A stretch of DNA of 64,000 nucleotides. It comes from Acidobacteriota bacterium. Its GTDB lineage: Bacteria; Pseudomonadota; Alphaproteobacteria; Caulobacterales; Hyphomonadaceae. The notes beneath the pieces are model-generated. The model had not been told where the DNA came from. It was given only the letters and a program-made list of their open reading frames with translations, and searched no databases. The stretch covers positions 186,001 to 250,000 of the forward strand of contig JADJRB010000001.1 of NCBI GenBank assembly GCA_016712445.1. Direction: 5' to 3'. The stretch's first letter is position 1; every line of letters begins with the position of its first letter. A program made the position numbers and the translations under genes. This document shows, piece after piece, positions 25,724 through 35,041 of the stretch.

Positions 25724-26953
25724 ATGCTGCATCCCTCCACCAAGCGTCTCATCGACAAGCTGAACGAGATGACGCGCAAGCAGCGGGTCACCTGGACCGA
25801 AGGCGAGAACGCCGCCGTCGTGCATGACACGGAAGGCTACCGCGTGGTGCTGACGCCCGAGCCTCACGCCGTGCTGCTGACCGACGCGCTCGGCCGCGAG
25901 ATCGAAACCTGCCAGCCGGAAGAATTCGCCGACGATGTCGATTCCCTCGGCCGGCCCTATTCCAAGTTCATCGCCGAGCTCTACCGCGAAGCCTATCGCC
26001 ATGCGCGCGGCACCGAAAAGGCGATCCGCACCCTGCTCGCGGGCCTCGACGCGGTCGAGTCCGAGGCGGCACGCGCTGAAGCCGCGCCGCCCGTCCGGCT
26101 GATCGAAGCGCCGCACGCGGCCACCGACGAAACACTGCCGAGCGAAAGCGAAACCGAGATCACGGCCGCTGTGGCGACGCTCGCCGACCAGATCAACGGC
26201 CCGGCAGCCGAAGCTGCGCCCGCGCCGCAGGCAGAATTGGCCGCGCCTGAGCCCGAACCGCAACCGGAGCCTGAACCGGTAGCCGAAGTGGTCGCCGTGT
26301 CGCCCGCCCCCGAACCGGAGCCTGAGCCCGAACCTGAAATCGCCGCCGCACCCGTAATCGTTGCCGAGCCCGAACCCGAAACGACAGTCGTGATTGAGGC
26401 AGCGATCGAGGCGCCCGAAGAGCTCGCCGCGTCCGACGAACCCGGTTCGTTCGGCACCTTCGGCGAGTTCGTTCAGGAGCAGCCGGCCGCGCCGGTTGAG
26501 ACCGCACTCGAAGTCGCAGCCCCCGAACCTCAACCGGAACCCGTGACGGTCCAGGCCGCGCCGGAACCCGAGCACGTTCCAGAACCTTCACCCGCGCCCG
26601 CGCCTGAACCAGCGCCCGCACCTGTCGTTCCGACGCTCACCCAGCCGATTTCGCTGTCCTCCATCCCGTTCGGTTTCGGCCTCGGCGCGGCGCAGCGAGT
26701 CGGCACACCGTCGCATCCATCCACGTCCGCTGCGCCCGCGCCTGCCGCGGAACAAGCCGAAGCGCCGAAGCGGATCGTCATCGACGGCACACTGGACCTG
26801 CCGGATGTGTCGCCCAGCGACTATGACGACACAGTGAGTGCCGAGTCCTATCCGCCATCGACGCCGGTGGCAGGGCCGATGGACCTGCCCGGCGAGACCG
26901 CACCTGCCGCGCCCGAGCCCGGCAATCCGCGGCGCTTCAATCCCTGGAACTAG
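25724..26953 (+). CDS. Pro/Glu/Ala-rich protein with a conserved N-terminal domain
   Basis: 409 aa from the ATG at 25724, which follows AGGAAA. Residues 1 to about 110 are a compact charged region (KRLIDKLNEMTRKQRVTWTEGENAAVVHD, then YREAYRHARGTEKAIRTLL) with no signal peptide. From about 160 to 320 the protein is a low-complexity spacer of PEPEPQPEP and EPEPEPE type. The tail contains FGFGLGAAQ and IDGTLDLPDVSPSDYDD. The architecture suggests a cytoplasmic protein with an extended acidic spacer joining two small domains, perhaps polar or membrane-associated. I do not recognise the family. Confidence 0.75.
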   Translation: MLHPSTKRLIDKLNEMTRKQRVTWTEGENAAVVHDTEGYRVVLTPEPHAVLLTDALGREIETCQPEEFADDVDSLGRPYSKFIAELYREAYRHARGTEKAIRTLLAGLDAVESEAARAEAAPPVRLIEAPHAATDETLPSESETEITAAVATLADQINGPAAEAAPAPQAELAAPEPEPQPEPEPVAEVVAVSPAPEPEPEPEPEIAAAPVIVAEPEPETTVVIEAAIEAPEELAASDEPGSFGTFGEFVQEQPAAPVETALEVAAPEPQPEPVTVQAAPEPEHVPEPSPAPAPEPAPAPVVPTLTQPISLSSIPFGFGLGAAQRVGTPSHPSTSAAPAPAAEQAEAPKRIVIDGTLDLPDVSPSDYDDTVSAESYPPSTPVAGPMDLPGETAPAAPEPGNPRRFNPWN

Positions 26954-27124
26954 CCTCAACTTCAGGCAGTTGTGGCGATCAAAGCACGCTGTCTTGAAGA
27001 TCGGCGCAAAAGCACTCGCCTGATTGGCGACCTGCATTCTTTTTTGCCCGCCGGTGTGAGAGACCCGCTCGGACGCGAGCAGCGTCGATGCGTGCCTCCC
27101 CGCCATTCCCACCAGGTGATCATC

Positions 27125-29389
27125 ATGCCGTCCTACTCCTCGTTCCGCCGCATGATTGCCGGCGCCAGCTTCATCGCGCTCTCGGCCTTCGCCGCGCCCG
27201 CGCTCGCCCAGTCCACGGACGACGAATCAGAAGCCCGGCTCGGCGCTGTCATCGTCACGGCGCAGCGGGTGGAGGAAGATCTCCAGGATGTGCCGATCTC
27301 GGTGTCGACCCTGTCGGACGAAAAACTCGACACGCTCAAATCATCTGGCGCCGATGTGCGCTTCCTCTCGGCCCGCGTGCCCAGCGTCATCGCCGAAAGC
27401 TCGTTCGGACGCGCATTCCCTCGCTTCTACATCCGCGGCATCGGCAACACAGATTTCGACCTCAACGCCTCCCAGCCGGTGAGCCTCGTCTACGACGACG
27501 TGCCCTACGAGAGCCCGATCCTGAAGGGCTTCCCGGTGTTCGACCTCGAGCAGATCGAAGTCCTCCGCGGACCCCAGGGCACGCTGTTCGGCCGCAATAC
27601 GCCGGGCGGCATCATCAAGTTCGACTCGCGCAAGCCGCAGGATGAATTCGAAGCCTACATCCGCGCCGCCTACGGCAACTACAACACCCGCGATTTCGAA
27701 GGCGCACTGAACCTGCCCGTCATCGACGACGTGCTGGCGGTGCGCGTCTCGGGGCTCTACCAGGAGCGCGACCCATACGTTGACAACGCCTTCACCGGCG
27801 AAGACGACCGTTATGAGGGCTTCAAGGAAGTCGCAGGCCGGGGCCAGGTGCTATTCACGCCGCAAGGCCATGACTTCACCGCGCTCCTGAACCTGCACGC
27901 ACGCTCGAATGATGGCGACGCGCGCCTGTTCCGCGCCAACATCATCGATGCCGGCCGCAAGGGCCTCGGCGCCGGCTTCGACCGAGATACCGTGTTCTTC
28001 GATGGCCAGAACTTCCTGACGCAGGACACCTCCGGCGTCACGTTGCGTCTCGACAAGGGCCTGACCAAGTCCGTCACGGCGACCTACGTCTTCGGCTATG
28101 AAACGGCCGAAATCGAAAGCCGCGGCGACATCGATGGCGGCTTCGGTGCTGCCTTCCTCGGCGCCGGCAATTTCGGACCGGGCTTCATCCCGTTCCCTTC
28201 GGAAAGCTCCGGCGCTGTCGATGACCTCGAGCAGACGACGCACGAACTGCGTCTTGCCTATGATGCCGGCGGCGCCCTGCGCGGCCAGGCCGGCGTCTTC
28301 CTGTTCAACGAGGATGTCTTCATCACCTCGCTCAGCTTCGACTCCCTGACGCCCGGCCAACCCGAAAACGGCCGCGCGACCCGCTCGGGCAAGACGGACA
28401 GTATCGGCATCTTCGCCTCCCTCTCCTACGATCTAACGGACAAGCTGACGGTCGCCGGCGGTGCGCGCTGGACGGACGAGGAGAAGGATTTCACCGTCGA
28501 GCGGCTCACAAGCCCCATTGGCGCCGGGCCGCTCGGACCGATCACCGGCAGCACATCCGACGACGACATCAGCTGGGACATTTCGGCCACTTATGCGTAC
28601 ACGGACGACCTGAACCTGTATGCGCGCATCGCGCGCGGCTTCCGCGGCCCCTCAACCCAGGGCCGCCTCGTCTTCGGCGAAGACTTCTCGACCGCCGACT
28701 CCGAAACAGTGCTGTCCTACGAGGCGGGGGCAAAGAGCGAAATGCTCGACGGCCGCCTGCGGCTCAACGGCAACGTGTTCTTCTACAACCTTGAAGGCCA
28801 GCAGCTCACCATCGTGGGCGGCATCAACAATACCGTCGCGCTGTTCAACGGCGACAAGGGCGAAGGCTACGGATTTGAAATCGACGCCGAAGCCGTTCCG
28901 CTCGACAACCTGTTCGTCACGGCGGGCCTTTCCTACAACAAGACCGAGATCAAGGATGATGTGCTGCTGGCGCCCGGTTGCGGCGGCGGCTGCACGGTAC
29001 TCGATCCGGCTGTGTTCGACGGCCTCGGCAACCTGCTCGGCTACAACATCTCTGGCAATTCGTTCCCGAATGCGCCCGAGTGGATCGCCAACATGACTGC
29101 TCGCTACGCCATCCCGGTGATGGGCGGCGAGTATTACGGCTACACCGACTGGGCCTACAAGGGCCAGACGAACTTCTTCCTGTATGACAGCGTCGAGTTC
29201 GGCCAGGAAGGCTATTGGGAAGGCGGCTTGAAGTTCGGTTACAAGTCCGACCGCGGCTATGATGCCTCCGTCTTTGTGCGGAACATCCTGGATGAAGAGG
29301 CGCTCGAAGGCGCGATCGACTTCAATAACCTGACAGGCTTTGTGAACGAGCCGCGCACCTATGGCGTGCAGGTGCGTTTCGACTTCTAG
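27125..29389 (+). CDS. TonB-dependent receptor
   Basis: 754 aa with a Sec signal peptide ending APALAQ. The plug domain spans about residues 35-165 (AVIVTAQRVEEDLQDVPISVSTLS, FYIRGIGNTDF, VLRGPQGTLFGRNTPGG), and the rest is a 22-stranded-type outer-membrane barrel ending in the aromatic VQVRFDF. The motif set fits the large group of alphaproteobacterial receptors that take up siderophores, sugars or other hydrophobic or complex nutrients. No dedicated transporter or TonB is adjacent, so the substrate is unknown. The ATG at 27125 follows AGGTGA. It overlaps the tail of the convergent gene by 4 bases. Confidence 0.94.
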   Translation: MPSYSSFRRMIAGASFIALSAFAAPALAQSTDDESEARLGAVIVTAQRVEEDLQDVPISVSTLSDEKLDTLKSSGADVRFLSARVPSVIAESSFGRAFPRFYIRGIGNTDFDLNASQPVSLVYDDVPYESPILKGFPVFDLEQIEVLRGPQGTLFGRNTPGGIIKFDSRKPQDEFEAYIRAAYGNYNTRDFEGALNLPVIDDVLAVRVSGLYQERDPYVDNAFTGEDDRYEGFKEVAGRGQVLFTPQGHDFTALLNLHARSNDGDARLFRANIIDAGRKGLGAGFDRDTVFFDGQNFLTQDTSGVTLRLDKGLTKSVTATYVFGYETAEIESRGDIDGGFGAAFLGAGNFGPGFIPFPSESSGAVDDLEQTTHELRLAYDAGGALRGQAGVFLFNEDVFITSLSFDSLTPGQPENGRATRSGKTDSIGIFASLSYDLTDKLTVAGGARWTDEEKDFTVERLTSPIGAGPLGPITGSTSDDDISWDISATYAYTDDLNLYARIARGFRGPSTQGRLVFGEDFSTADSETVLSYEAGAKSEMLDGRLRLNGNVFFYNLEGQQLTIVGGINNTVALFNGDKGEGYGFEIDAEAVPLDNLFVTAGLSYNKTEIKDDVLLAPGCGGGCTVLDPAVFDGLGNLLGYNISGNSFPNAPEWIANMTARYAIPVMGGEYYGYTDWAYKGQTNFFLYDSVEFGQEGYWEGGLKFGYKSDRGYDASVFVRNILDEEALEGAIDFNNLTGFVNEPRTYGVQVRFDF

Positions 29390-29805
29390 CCTTTGCTGGC
29401 CTGCGCGACGTAGCTTGCGCAGGCGCTCGGCGACAGGGAAATGGTGCCGGCCATCGTGCCGGCATCGCGGTAGAATTCGAGCCGCAGCGCAATCGAGTGC
29501 TCGTCCAGGTACGAGCCGACGTAGCCTTCACATGCCTGGCGGACCATTGCCGGGCGGTTGCGGCCGAAAGCCAGTCCATCAGCGCTCATTTTCAGTCGCG
29601 CCAGCATCTGGTCGCCTGAAATATAGAAGGCGTCTGCGCCGGACCTGACGGTGAAATGCCCGCCATCGGCGGCCTGATGCGCCTGGCGCTCGACAAACGC
29701 GATCCGCTTCTCGAGGCTGGCGCGTTCGAAGTTGAATCCGGCGTCATGCGTGAAATACAGGAATATGCTCACGAGCGCGATGATAGGGGCAGCAATCTTC
29801 TCCAT
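29386..29805 (-). CDS. Small single-pass membrane-anchored protein, unknown
   Basis: 139 aa. A short hydrophobic N-terminal segment (IAAPIIALVSIFLYF) is followed by a soluble domain predicted to face the periplasm. Two cysteines lie in the C-terminal half (RQACEGY and SACASY). No family recognised. The stop overlaps the receptor gene tail on the other strand. Confidence 0.6.
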   Translation of the reverse strand: MEKIAAPIIALVSIFLYFTHDAGFNFERASLEKRIAFVERQAHQAADGGHFTVRSGADAFYISGDQMLARLKMSADGLAFGRNRPAMVRQACEGYVGSYLDEHSIALRLEFYRDAGTMAGTISLSPSACASYVAQASKG

Positions 29806-29899
29806 GAGGCTTGTCTAAGCCATTAAGGAAAACATCGCGCTGAGCCCCGTGCGGAAATTCGGTGCGCCGCCTTCAGGTTTCGTCAACACCTGCCGCCCG

Positions 29900-30268
29900 T
29901 CAGGCCGGCGAGATGTCCGTCACCTTGTAGGTCTGTGCCTCGCGGCCCGGATGATCGATGGTGACATACTCGCCTTCGCGGAAGGTGTGCTCGGCCAGCC
30001 GGAAGACGGCTTCATCCTCTCCTTCGGCCTCTTCGTCGTAGTGGAAGAACCAATGTTTGCCGCGATGGCTCAGCCATCCATCGGCCCTTTCGGCGGGATC
30101 GGGATGGAACCGTACCACGCGGCACGCCTTCCGGTGCGCGCGCCATGCGTCGGCGTCCAGCTTGCCGTCCTTCGTCACCGGCGCGATGATCGTGTAGCCT
30201 TGGTCGGCGGCGCCTGCCGGCAAGCCGGGATTGCGCGCGAGCTGCAGCGTGATGCGTTGCAACGTCAT
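29900..30268 (-). CDS. Conserved alphaproteobacterial protein of unknown function
   Basis: 122 aa. It opens MTLQRITLQLARNPGLPAGA and contains WRAHRKACRVVRFHPD, WLSHRGKHWFFHYDE and FREGEYVTI, a pattern I associate with small conserved proteins in Rhizobiales and relatives. No signal peptide or membrane segment is present. It lies 18 bases downstream of the universal stress protein gene on the same strand and probably shares its transcript. Confidence 0.72.
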   Translation of the reverse strand: MTLQRITLQLARNPGLPAGAADQGYTIIAPVTKDGKLDADAWRAHRKACRVVRFHPDPAERADGWLSHRGKHWFFHYDEEAEGEDEAVFRLAEHTFREGEYVTIDHPGREAQTYKVTDISPA

Positions 30269-30286
30269 TTCCAGTCTCCCCTTTGC

Positions 30287-31114
30287 CTAGCGTGCCAGCG
30301 CGAGCGCCGGCGCCACATCGGCAGCCAGCAAACGGCGGCTGGTTCCGCCAAACAGGCGCTCTCCCAGGCGCGAATGTCCATATGCTCCGGCTACGATCAA
30401 TGTCGCGCCAGACCGGTCGGCAAGGCCCAGCAGCGCGCCGGCCACGTCGCCCTCAATCGCTTCCGTGCGGCAGTTCACGCCGCGATAGCCAAGCCATTTC
30501 ACCAGCGAGTCCGGCGACACTTGCGGCCGCGCGCCATCGCGCTCCGCGTCCTGCCGGTTCTGCGCAACGATCACCTCGCCCGCGGCTTCGATCAACGGCG
30601 CATGGAAACGCACGGCGCGCGCTGCGCCGCTCGAACCATCCCAGCCGATGATCACGGGGCCAGCCGCATAGGGCTTGTTGCCGGCGAGGATGAGCGGCAG
30701 GCGTTCGTCCATCATCACATGATCGAACGCGATCGACAGCGGCTCACCGCTTTGCGCAGCGCTGCGAGGAAAGACGATGGCCTCGGACAAGGTCGCAGCG
30801 CTCGCCGCAATGCCCTCGGCGGTTCCGACGCGGTGCAGGAACGTGCTGTCAACGCCGCTTGATGCGGTCGCGTCGCGAAACGCGCTTTCTGCCGCTTCAA
30901 GCATGTCCTTCTGCAGGTCGATAAGGCTTTTTGCGGCGGCGGCCGAAATGCCGGCAGATTCCGGCGTGGTGACCACCATCAGGGCGGATTGCGGATCCGG
31001 CAAGGCGCACACGCCGGTGAGCGGTCGTTTCAGGAGCCGCGCCAGCGCGACGGCGGATTGGGTGGTTTCGCGGTCAGTATCGACCACTCCTTGCAGCACG
31101 GCATAAATCGACAT
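30287..31114 (-). CDS. Universal stress protein (tandem UspA domains)
   Basis: 275 aa. The C-terminal UspA domain is clear: VIIGWDGSSGAARAVRFHAPLI, then LIVAGAYGHSRLGERLFGGTSRRLL, the ATP-binding glycine/serine loop. The N-terminal half keeps the Usp layout (YAVLQGVVDTDRETTQSAVALARLLKRPLTG) but has lost most nucleotide-binding residues. Tandem Usp proteins of this kind respond to starvation or oxidative stress in many bacteria. The downstream gene at 29900 is probably co-transcribed. Confidence 0.88.
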   Translation of the reverse strand: MSIYAVLQGVVDTDRETTQSAVALARLLKRPLTGVCALPDPQSALMVVTTPESAGISAAAAKSLIDLQKDMLEAAESAFRDATASSGVDSTFLHRVGTAEGIAASAATLSEAIVFPRSAAQSGEPLSIAFDHVMMDERLPLILAGNKPYAAGPVIIGWDGSSGAARAVRFHAPLIEAAGEVIVAQNRQDAERDGARPQVSPDSLVKWLGYRGVNCRTEAIEGDVAGALLGLADRSGATLIVAGAYGHSRLGERLFGGTSRRLLAADVAPALALAR

Positions 31115-31191
31115 GTCAGCCTCCTTCTGGCCCGGGGGCGGGTCGTTGAAGACTAGATAATACGACAGTCGCGGGTCGAAATTAAGGGCTT

Positions 31192-32241
31192 CTACGTAAT
31201 TGGCCGCGCAGCCGCGATCCGCGCCCGAGCGATCCGGTCGGCCACATAGTTCGTGGGCTGATTATTCCTGAGCGCTTCGTCGAGTACGTCGCCCAGCGTG
31301 ACGATCAGGCGCGCAAGGGTCGCGTCGACCCATTCGCGCGAATAGCTGCCCGAAATCTCGGCCGCCACGTTGATGATGCCGCCGCCATTGATCACATAAT
31401 CCGGCGCATAGAGGATACCCTTGCGCCGCAGGAACTCGCCCATCTCGGGCACGACCAGCTGGTTGTTGGCGCCGCCAGCGATGCCTTTGACCTTGAGGCG
31501 CGCCAGCGTCTTCTCGTTGACCACCGCGCCTAGCGCGTTCGGGGAGAAGATGTCGGCTTCCACGTCATAAATATCTGCCGGCGCCACGACCTGCGCGCCC
31601 GTCCGCCGGGCCACCTCGGCCAGCGCTTCCTGGTCGATGTCTGTGATGATCAGCTTTGCGCCCGCGGCGGCGAGATGGTCACAGGTATAGCCCCCCACCG
31701 ATCCGACACCCTGGACCGCGATCGTGCGTCCGTTGAGGTCGTCCGTCCCGAACAGGCGCCGCGCGACTTCCCGGATGCCGAGATACACCCCGCGCGCGGT
31801 CACCGGCGATGGATCGCCGCTGGCCGCTGCGCCTTCATCGAGGCCCGCCACGTACCGGGTCTCTTCGCGCACGACCGTCATGTCGGAGACATCCACGCCC
31901 ACATCTTCGGCGGTGTAATAGACGCCGGCGAGGCTTTCGACGGCGCGCCCGAACGCCCGGAACAGCTCTGGGGACTTGCCGGACTTCGGATCACCCCAGA
32001 TCACCGCCTTGCCGCCTCCCAGCGGGATGCCGGCCATCGCATTCTTGTAGCTCATGCCCTGCGACAGGCGCAGTACATCGGTGAGCATCGCGTCGCCGGT
32101 CGGGTAGTTCCACATCCGGCAGCCACCTGCGGCGGGGCCAAGCGCCGTGGAATGCACCGCGATCACGCATTTCAGGCCGGTGGCGGCGTCGTGGAAGGCA
32201 TGAACGCCCTCATGGCCGTCAAACGAGGGGTTATCAAACAT
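31192..32241 (-). CDS. Leucine/valine-type amino acid dehydrogenase
   Basis: 349 aa, typical of leucine dehydrogenases, which deaminate branched-chain amino acids to 2-oxoacids with NAD. The catalytic lysines are in place: Lys66 (SYKNAMAG) and Lys78 (PLGGGKAV), matching Lys68 and Lys80 of Bacillus leucine dehydrogenase. The NAD motif GVGSVGG is at 178-184. NALGAVVN and GGANNQL also fit. It feeds branched-chain amino acid catabolism or the reverse amination. Leu, Val and Phe specificity cannot be separated with confidence by eye. Divergent from trkH. Confidence 0.9.
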   Translation of the reverse strand: MFDNPSFDGHEGVHAFHDAATGLKCVIAVHSTALGPAAGGCRMWNYPTGDAMLTDVLRLSQGMSYKNAMAGIPLGGGKAVIWGDPKSGKSPELFRAFGRAVESLAGVYYTAEDVGVDVSDMTVVREETRYVAGLDEGAAASGDPSPVTARGVYLGIREVARRLFGTDDLNGRTIAVQGVGSVGGYTCDHLAAAGAKLIITDIDQEALAEVARRTGAQVVAPADIYDVEADIFSPNALGAVVNEKTLARLKVKGIAGGANNQLVVPEMGEFLRRKGILYAPDYVINGGGIINVAAEISGSYSREWVDATLARLIVTLGDVLDEALRNNQPTNYVADRIARARIAAARPIT

Positions 32242-32342
32242 CGGCGCGACTCAGAAAGGGTTGCAAATGAAACCAGTTCCGCCGCTCTAGCCGTGCCACT
32301 ACCCCAGGGTCAACCAGCGCTTCCGGGCCCGGAAGGCGCGTA

Positions 32343-32372
32343 TTGACACCTTTGCAGGGTTTACGGCCTAAG
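32343..32372 (+). promoter_or_regulatory. Candidate promoter for trkH
   Basis: A consensus TTGACA at 32343-32348 is followed after 18 bases by CCTAAG. It sits about 15 bases before the start codon, so the transcript would have almost no leader. Confidence 0.35.
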
Positions 32373-32382
32373 GTGCGCGCGC

Positions 32383-33837
32383 ATGCAGCTCCGCCCCGTC
32401 ATCTACGCGCTCGGAATGATGATCCTGCTGGTCACGGCGGCGATGATCCCCTGCGCCCTGATCGACATCGCCGACGGCACCGACAAGCAGCACGTCTTCG
32501 TGATGTCCGGCGCCATCTCCTTCCTCGTCGGCAGCCTCCTGTGGGTCATGGCCCGCAGCGACGACCTCAACATCGGCCAGCGCGAAGCCTTCCTCCTGAC
32601 CGTCAGCATCTGGGTGGTCATCAACGCGGTCGGCGCCCTGCCCTTCCTCGTGTCCGGCTATTCGATCACTGACGCCTTCTTCGAGAGCGTGTCCGGCATG
32701 ACGACGACCGGGGCCACCGTGCTCGTCGGGCTCGATACAATGCCCCGCGGGCTTCTCCTCTGGCGCTCCATCCTTCACTGGATCGGCGGCGTCGGCATCA
32801 TCGTGACGGCGGTGGCCGTGCTGCCGCAGCTCCGGGTCGGAGGCATGCAGCTGTTCAACCTCGAAAGCTCGGACCGCACGGGCAAGTTCCTGCCCAAGGT
32901 GTCGGATATCGCCGCGTATATCGGCTTCGCCTATGTGACGCTCACCGCGCTGTGCGCGCTGCTCTACGGAATCACCGGCATGAACTGGTTCGATGCGATC
33001 AACCACTCCATGTCGACCCTCTCGGCCGGCGGCTTCTCGACCTACGACGCCTCGTTCGGCACGTTCAACGGCACCGGCGCGATCTATGTGGCAATCGTGT
33101 TCATGTCGGTCGCCGCAATGCCGTTCAGCCTGTTCGCCATCATGCTGCTCAATGGCCGCCCCGGCCCGCTGCTGCGCGATCCCCAGCCGCGCGTTTTCCT
33201 TGGCATCGGCATCGTCGTGTCGGTCATCGTCATCCTCTACCGCGAGGCAAGTTTCACCCAGGCGACCTTCAGCGAGCGCTGGAACGAAGGCGTGCAGGCG
33301 GTGTTCAACGTGTTCTCGGTCCTGTCGGGCACCGGCTTCGCCACCGCACCTTACGACACATGGGGCCCGCCGGTTGCCGCCGTGCTACTGTTCGTCACCT
33401 TCCTTGGCGGGTGTGCCGGCTCGGCCGCCGGCGGCATCAAGATGTTCCGTCTGGAGATCACGTCCAAGGCGCTCATCGCCTGGTCGCAGCGCATGGTCCA
33501 GCCGCACCGCAAGGCGCCGATCCGCTATGGCGGGCGCGTCGTCGACGAAGACACGCTCCAGTCGGTGATGGTGTTCCTGTTCCTGTATCTCGTGACCTTC
33601 ATGGTCGGCGCGGCGCTGCTCTCGTTCACCGGACTCGATACCATGTCCGCCATCTCCGGCGCTGCAGCCTGCATTTCCAACGTCGGTCCGGGCCTCGGTC
33701 CCGTCGTCGGCCCTTCGACAAACTACGGCATCCTCAGCGACGCCTCGAAGTGGGTCTGTACCGTGATGATGCTGCTTGGCCGGCTCGAATTCCTGGTCGT
33801 TTTCGTCGTCCTCACGCCGCGTTTCTGGCGCGGTTGA
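32383..33837 (+). CDS. trkH: TrkH family potassium uptake protein
   Basis: 484 aa, multi-pass inner-membrane protein. The four quasi-repeated selectivity-filter regions are visible: MTTTGATVL, STLSAGGFST, SGTGFATAP and SNVGPGLGP, together with the conserved LHWIGGVGIIV. It conducts K+ into the cell and normally works with the NAD-binding TrkA, which is not in the window. The stop lies 3 bases from the stop of the convergent TauE-like gene. Confidence 0.93.
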   Translation: MQLRPVIYALGMMILLVTAAMIPCALIDIADGTDKQHVFVMSGAISFLVGSLLWVMARSDDLNIGQREAFLLTVSIWVVINAVGALPFLVSGYSITDAFFESVSGMTTTGATVLVGLDTMPRGLLLWRSILHWIGGVGIIVTAVAVLPQLRVGGMQLFNLESSDRTGKFLPKVSDIAAYIGFAYVTLTALCALLYGITGMNWFDAINHSMSTLSAGGFSTYDASFGTFNGTGAIYVAIVFMSVAAMPFSLFAIMLLNGRPGPLLRDPQPRVFLGIGIVVSVIVILYREASFTQATFSERWNEGVQAVFNVFSVLSGTGFATAPYDTWGPPVAAVLLFVTFLGGCAGSAAGGIKMFRLEITSKALIAWSQRMVQPHRKAPIRYGGRVVDEDTLQSVMVFLFLYLVTFMVGAALLSFTGLDTMSAISGAAACISNVGPGLGPVVGPSTNYGILSDASKWVCTVMMLLGRLEFLVVFVVLTPRFWRG

Positions 33838-33840
33838 GGC

Positions 33841-34665
33841 TCAGCCGCCGGCCGCCTGCCAGACCATCCGCGCCGCCACGATAGCCAGCAACAGACCGAA
33901 CAGCTTGCGCAGGTTGTCGGCCGGCAGCTTGTGCGCAAGCGCTGCGCCGACCGGCGCCATCATCACGGTGAACACCGAAATCAGGGCAAATGCCGGCAGG
34001 TTCACGAACCCCATCGACAGAGGCGGCAGGCCGTCACGCCCCCAGCCGACGAAGATTGCGGCAATCGCGCCGGGCAAGCCGATCGCAACGCCCCAACCGG
34101 CCGCCGTTGCCACCGCGCGGTGGATCGCCACGCCGCACAGCGTCATCAGGCTGACGCCGAAGGTTCCGCCCCCAATCCCCATCAGCGCCGACAGGATCCC
34201 GACCGACGTGCCGAATCCGGCGCGCGCGGCGCCGGTTGGCATCTGCTCGGCGAGCCGCCAGGTCGGCCGCCCGAAGGCGAGCTGGGCCGCGAGCAGGAAC
34301 AACAGCGTGCCAAACAGGCCGAGCAGCATCTGCCGCGACATCAGGCCCGACAGGCCGATCCCGCAGGCCGCGCCGAACATGATCCACGGGGCCCAGCCCC
34401 GGATCACCTCCCAGTCAACCGCGCCGCGCTTGTTGTGAGCTGCGACGCTGCGCATGGACGTCAGGATGATCGTCGCCAGCGAGGTCGCCACGGCGACGTG
34501 CATCGCGGTCTCGGAAAATCCCATCCCGTCGAACAGGAAGAAGAGCACCGGCACGATCACCGCGCCGCCGCCAATTCCGAACATCCCTGCCACCAGTCCG
34601 GCGAACAGGCCGACAGCAACAAGCGAAATGATGAGGAAGCCGTACTGGCTGAGAAAGTCGGTCAT
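33841..34665 (-). CDS. TauE/SafE family membrane permease
   Basis: 274 aa with about eight membrane helices. The two halves each carry the family's glycine-rich repeat (AGMFGIGGGAVIVPVL and SALMGIGGGTFGVSLM). Characterised relatives export sulfite, sulfoacetate or other organosulfur anions. The substrate here is unknown, and no sulfur gene is adjacent. A small zinc-ribbon gene lies 58 bases upstream on the same strand. Confidence 0.9.
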   Translation of the reverse strand: MTDFLSQYGFLIISLVAVGLFAGLVAGMFGIGGGAVIVPVLFFLFDGMGFSETAMHVAVATSLATIILTSMRSVAAHNKRGAVDWEVIRGWAPWIMFGAACGIGLSGLMSRQMLLGLFGTLLFLLAAQLAFGRPTWRLAEQMPTGAARAGFGTSVGILSALMGIGGGTFGVSLMTLCGVAIHRAVATAAGWGVAIGLPGAIAAIFVGWGRDGLPPLSMGFVNLPAFALISVFTVMMAPVGAALAHKLPADNLRKLFGLLLAIVAARMVWQAAGG

Positions 34666-34723
34666 CGGCTGGCCATACTGGCCCGCAACCTCAAAGTCGA
34701 TGCATGCGTCCTGTCAGCAGCGC

Positions 34724-34957
34724 TCAATGGTGATGATGGTGCGGTTCCGTGTTCAGCTTGCCGCACTTCCCGCATTTCACGACCACGCCATGGGCGTCGC
34801 GGTGCGCCACGTTGACCAGCAGCTTGGTCTTGCACCCGCCGCACCGGTAGGTTTCGTCGCCGCCGCCCTCACGCACGGGCGAGCCGGCCGTGTGTTCCAG
34901 CACATCAGCGCCCTGCGCCTCGCGCGGCGTGATCAGGATCATGTCAAACTGGGGCAT
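34724..34957 (-). CDS. Small zinc-ribbon protein with a five-histidine tail
   Basis: 77 aa. Two CxxC knuckles (CGGC and CGKC, separated by about 17 residues) should bind one zinc ion. The C-terminus is Glu-Pro followed by five histidines, an unusual natural poly-His tail that could bind metal. The N-terminus (PQFDMILITPREAQGADVLE) resembles the short domain before zinc ribbons in alphaproteobacterial small proteins. Function unknown. Confidence 0.65.
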   Translation of the reverse strand: MPQFDMILITPREAQGADVLEHTAGSPVREGGGDETYRCGGCKTKLLVNVAHRDAHGVVVKCGKCGKLNTEPHHHHH

Positions 34958-35041
34958 GCGGGCGGCCTTTCAGGTCTCAAAGAAGGAATGCGACTGTTTC
35001 CAACAGCCTGAGGGCGTTTTCAATGCCGGCCGGCGGTTTTC

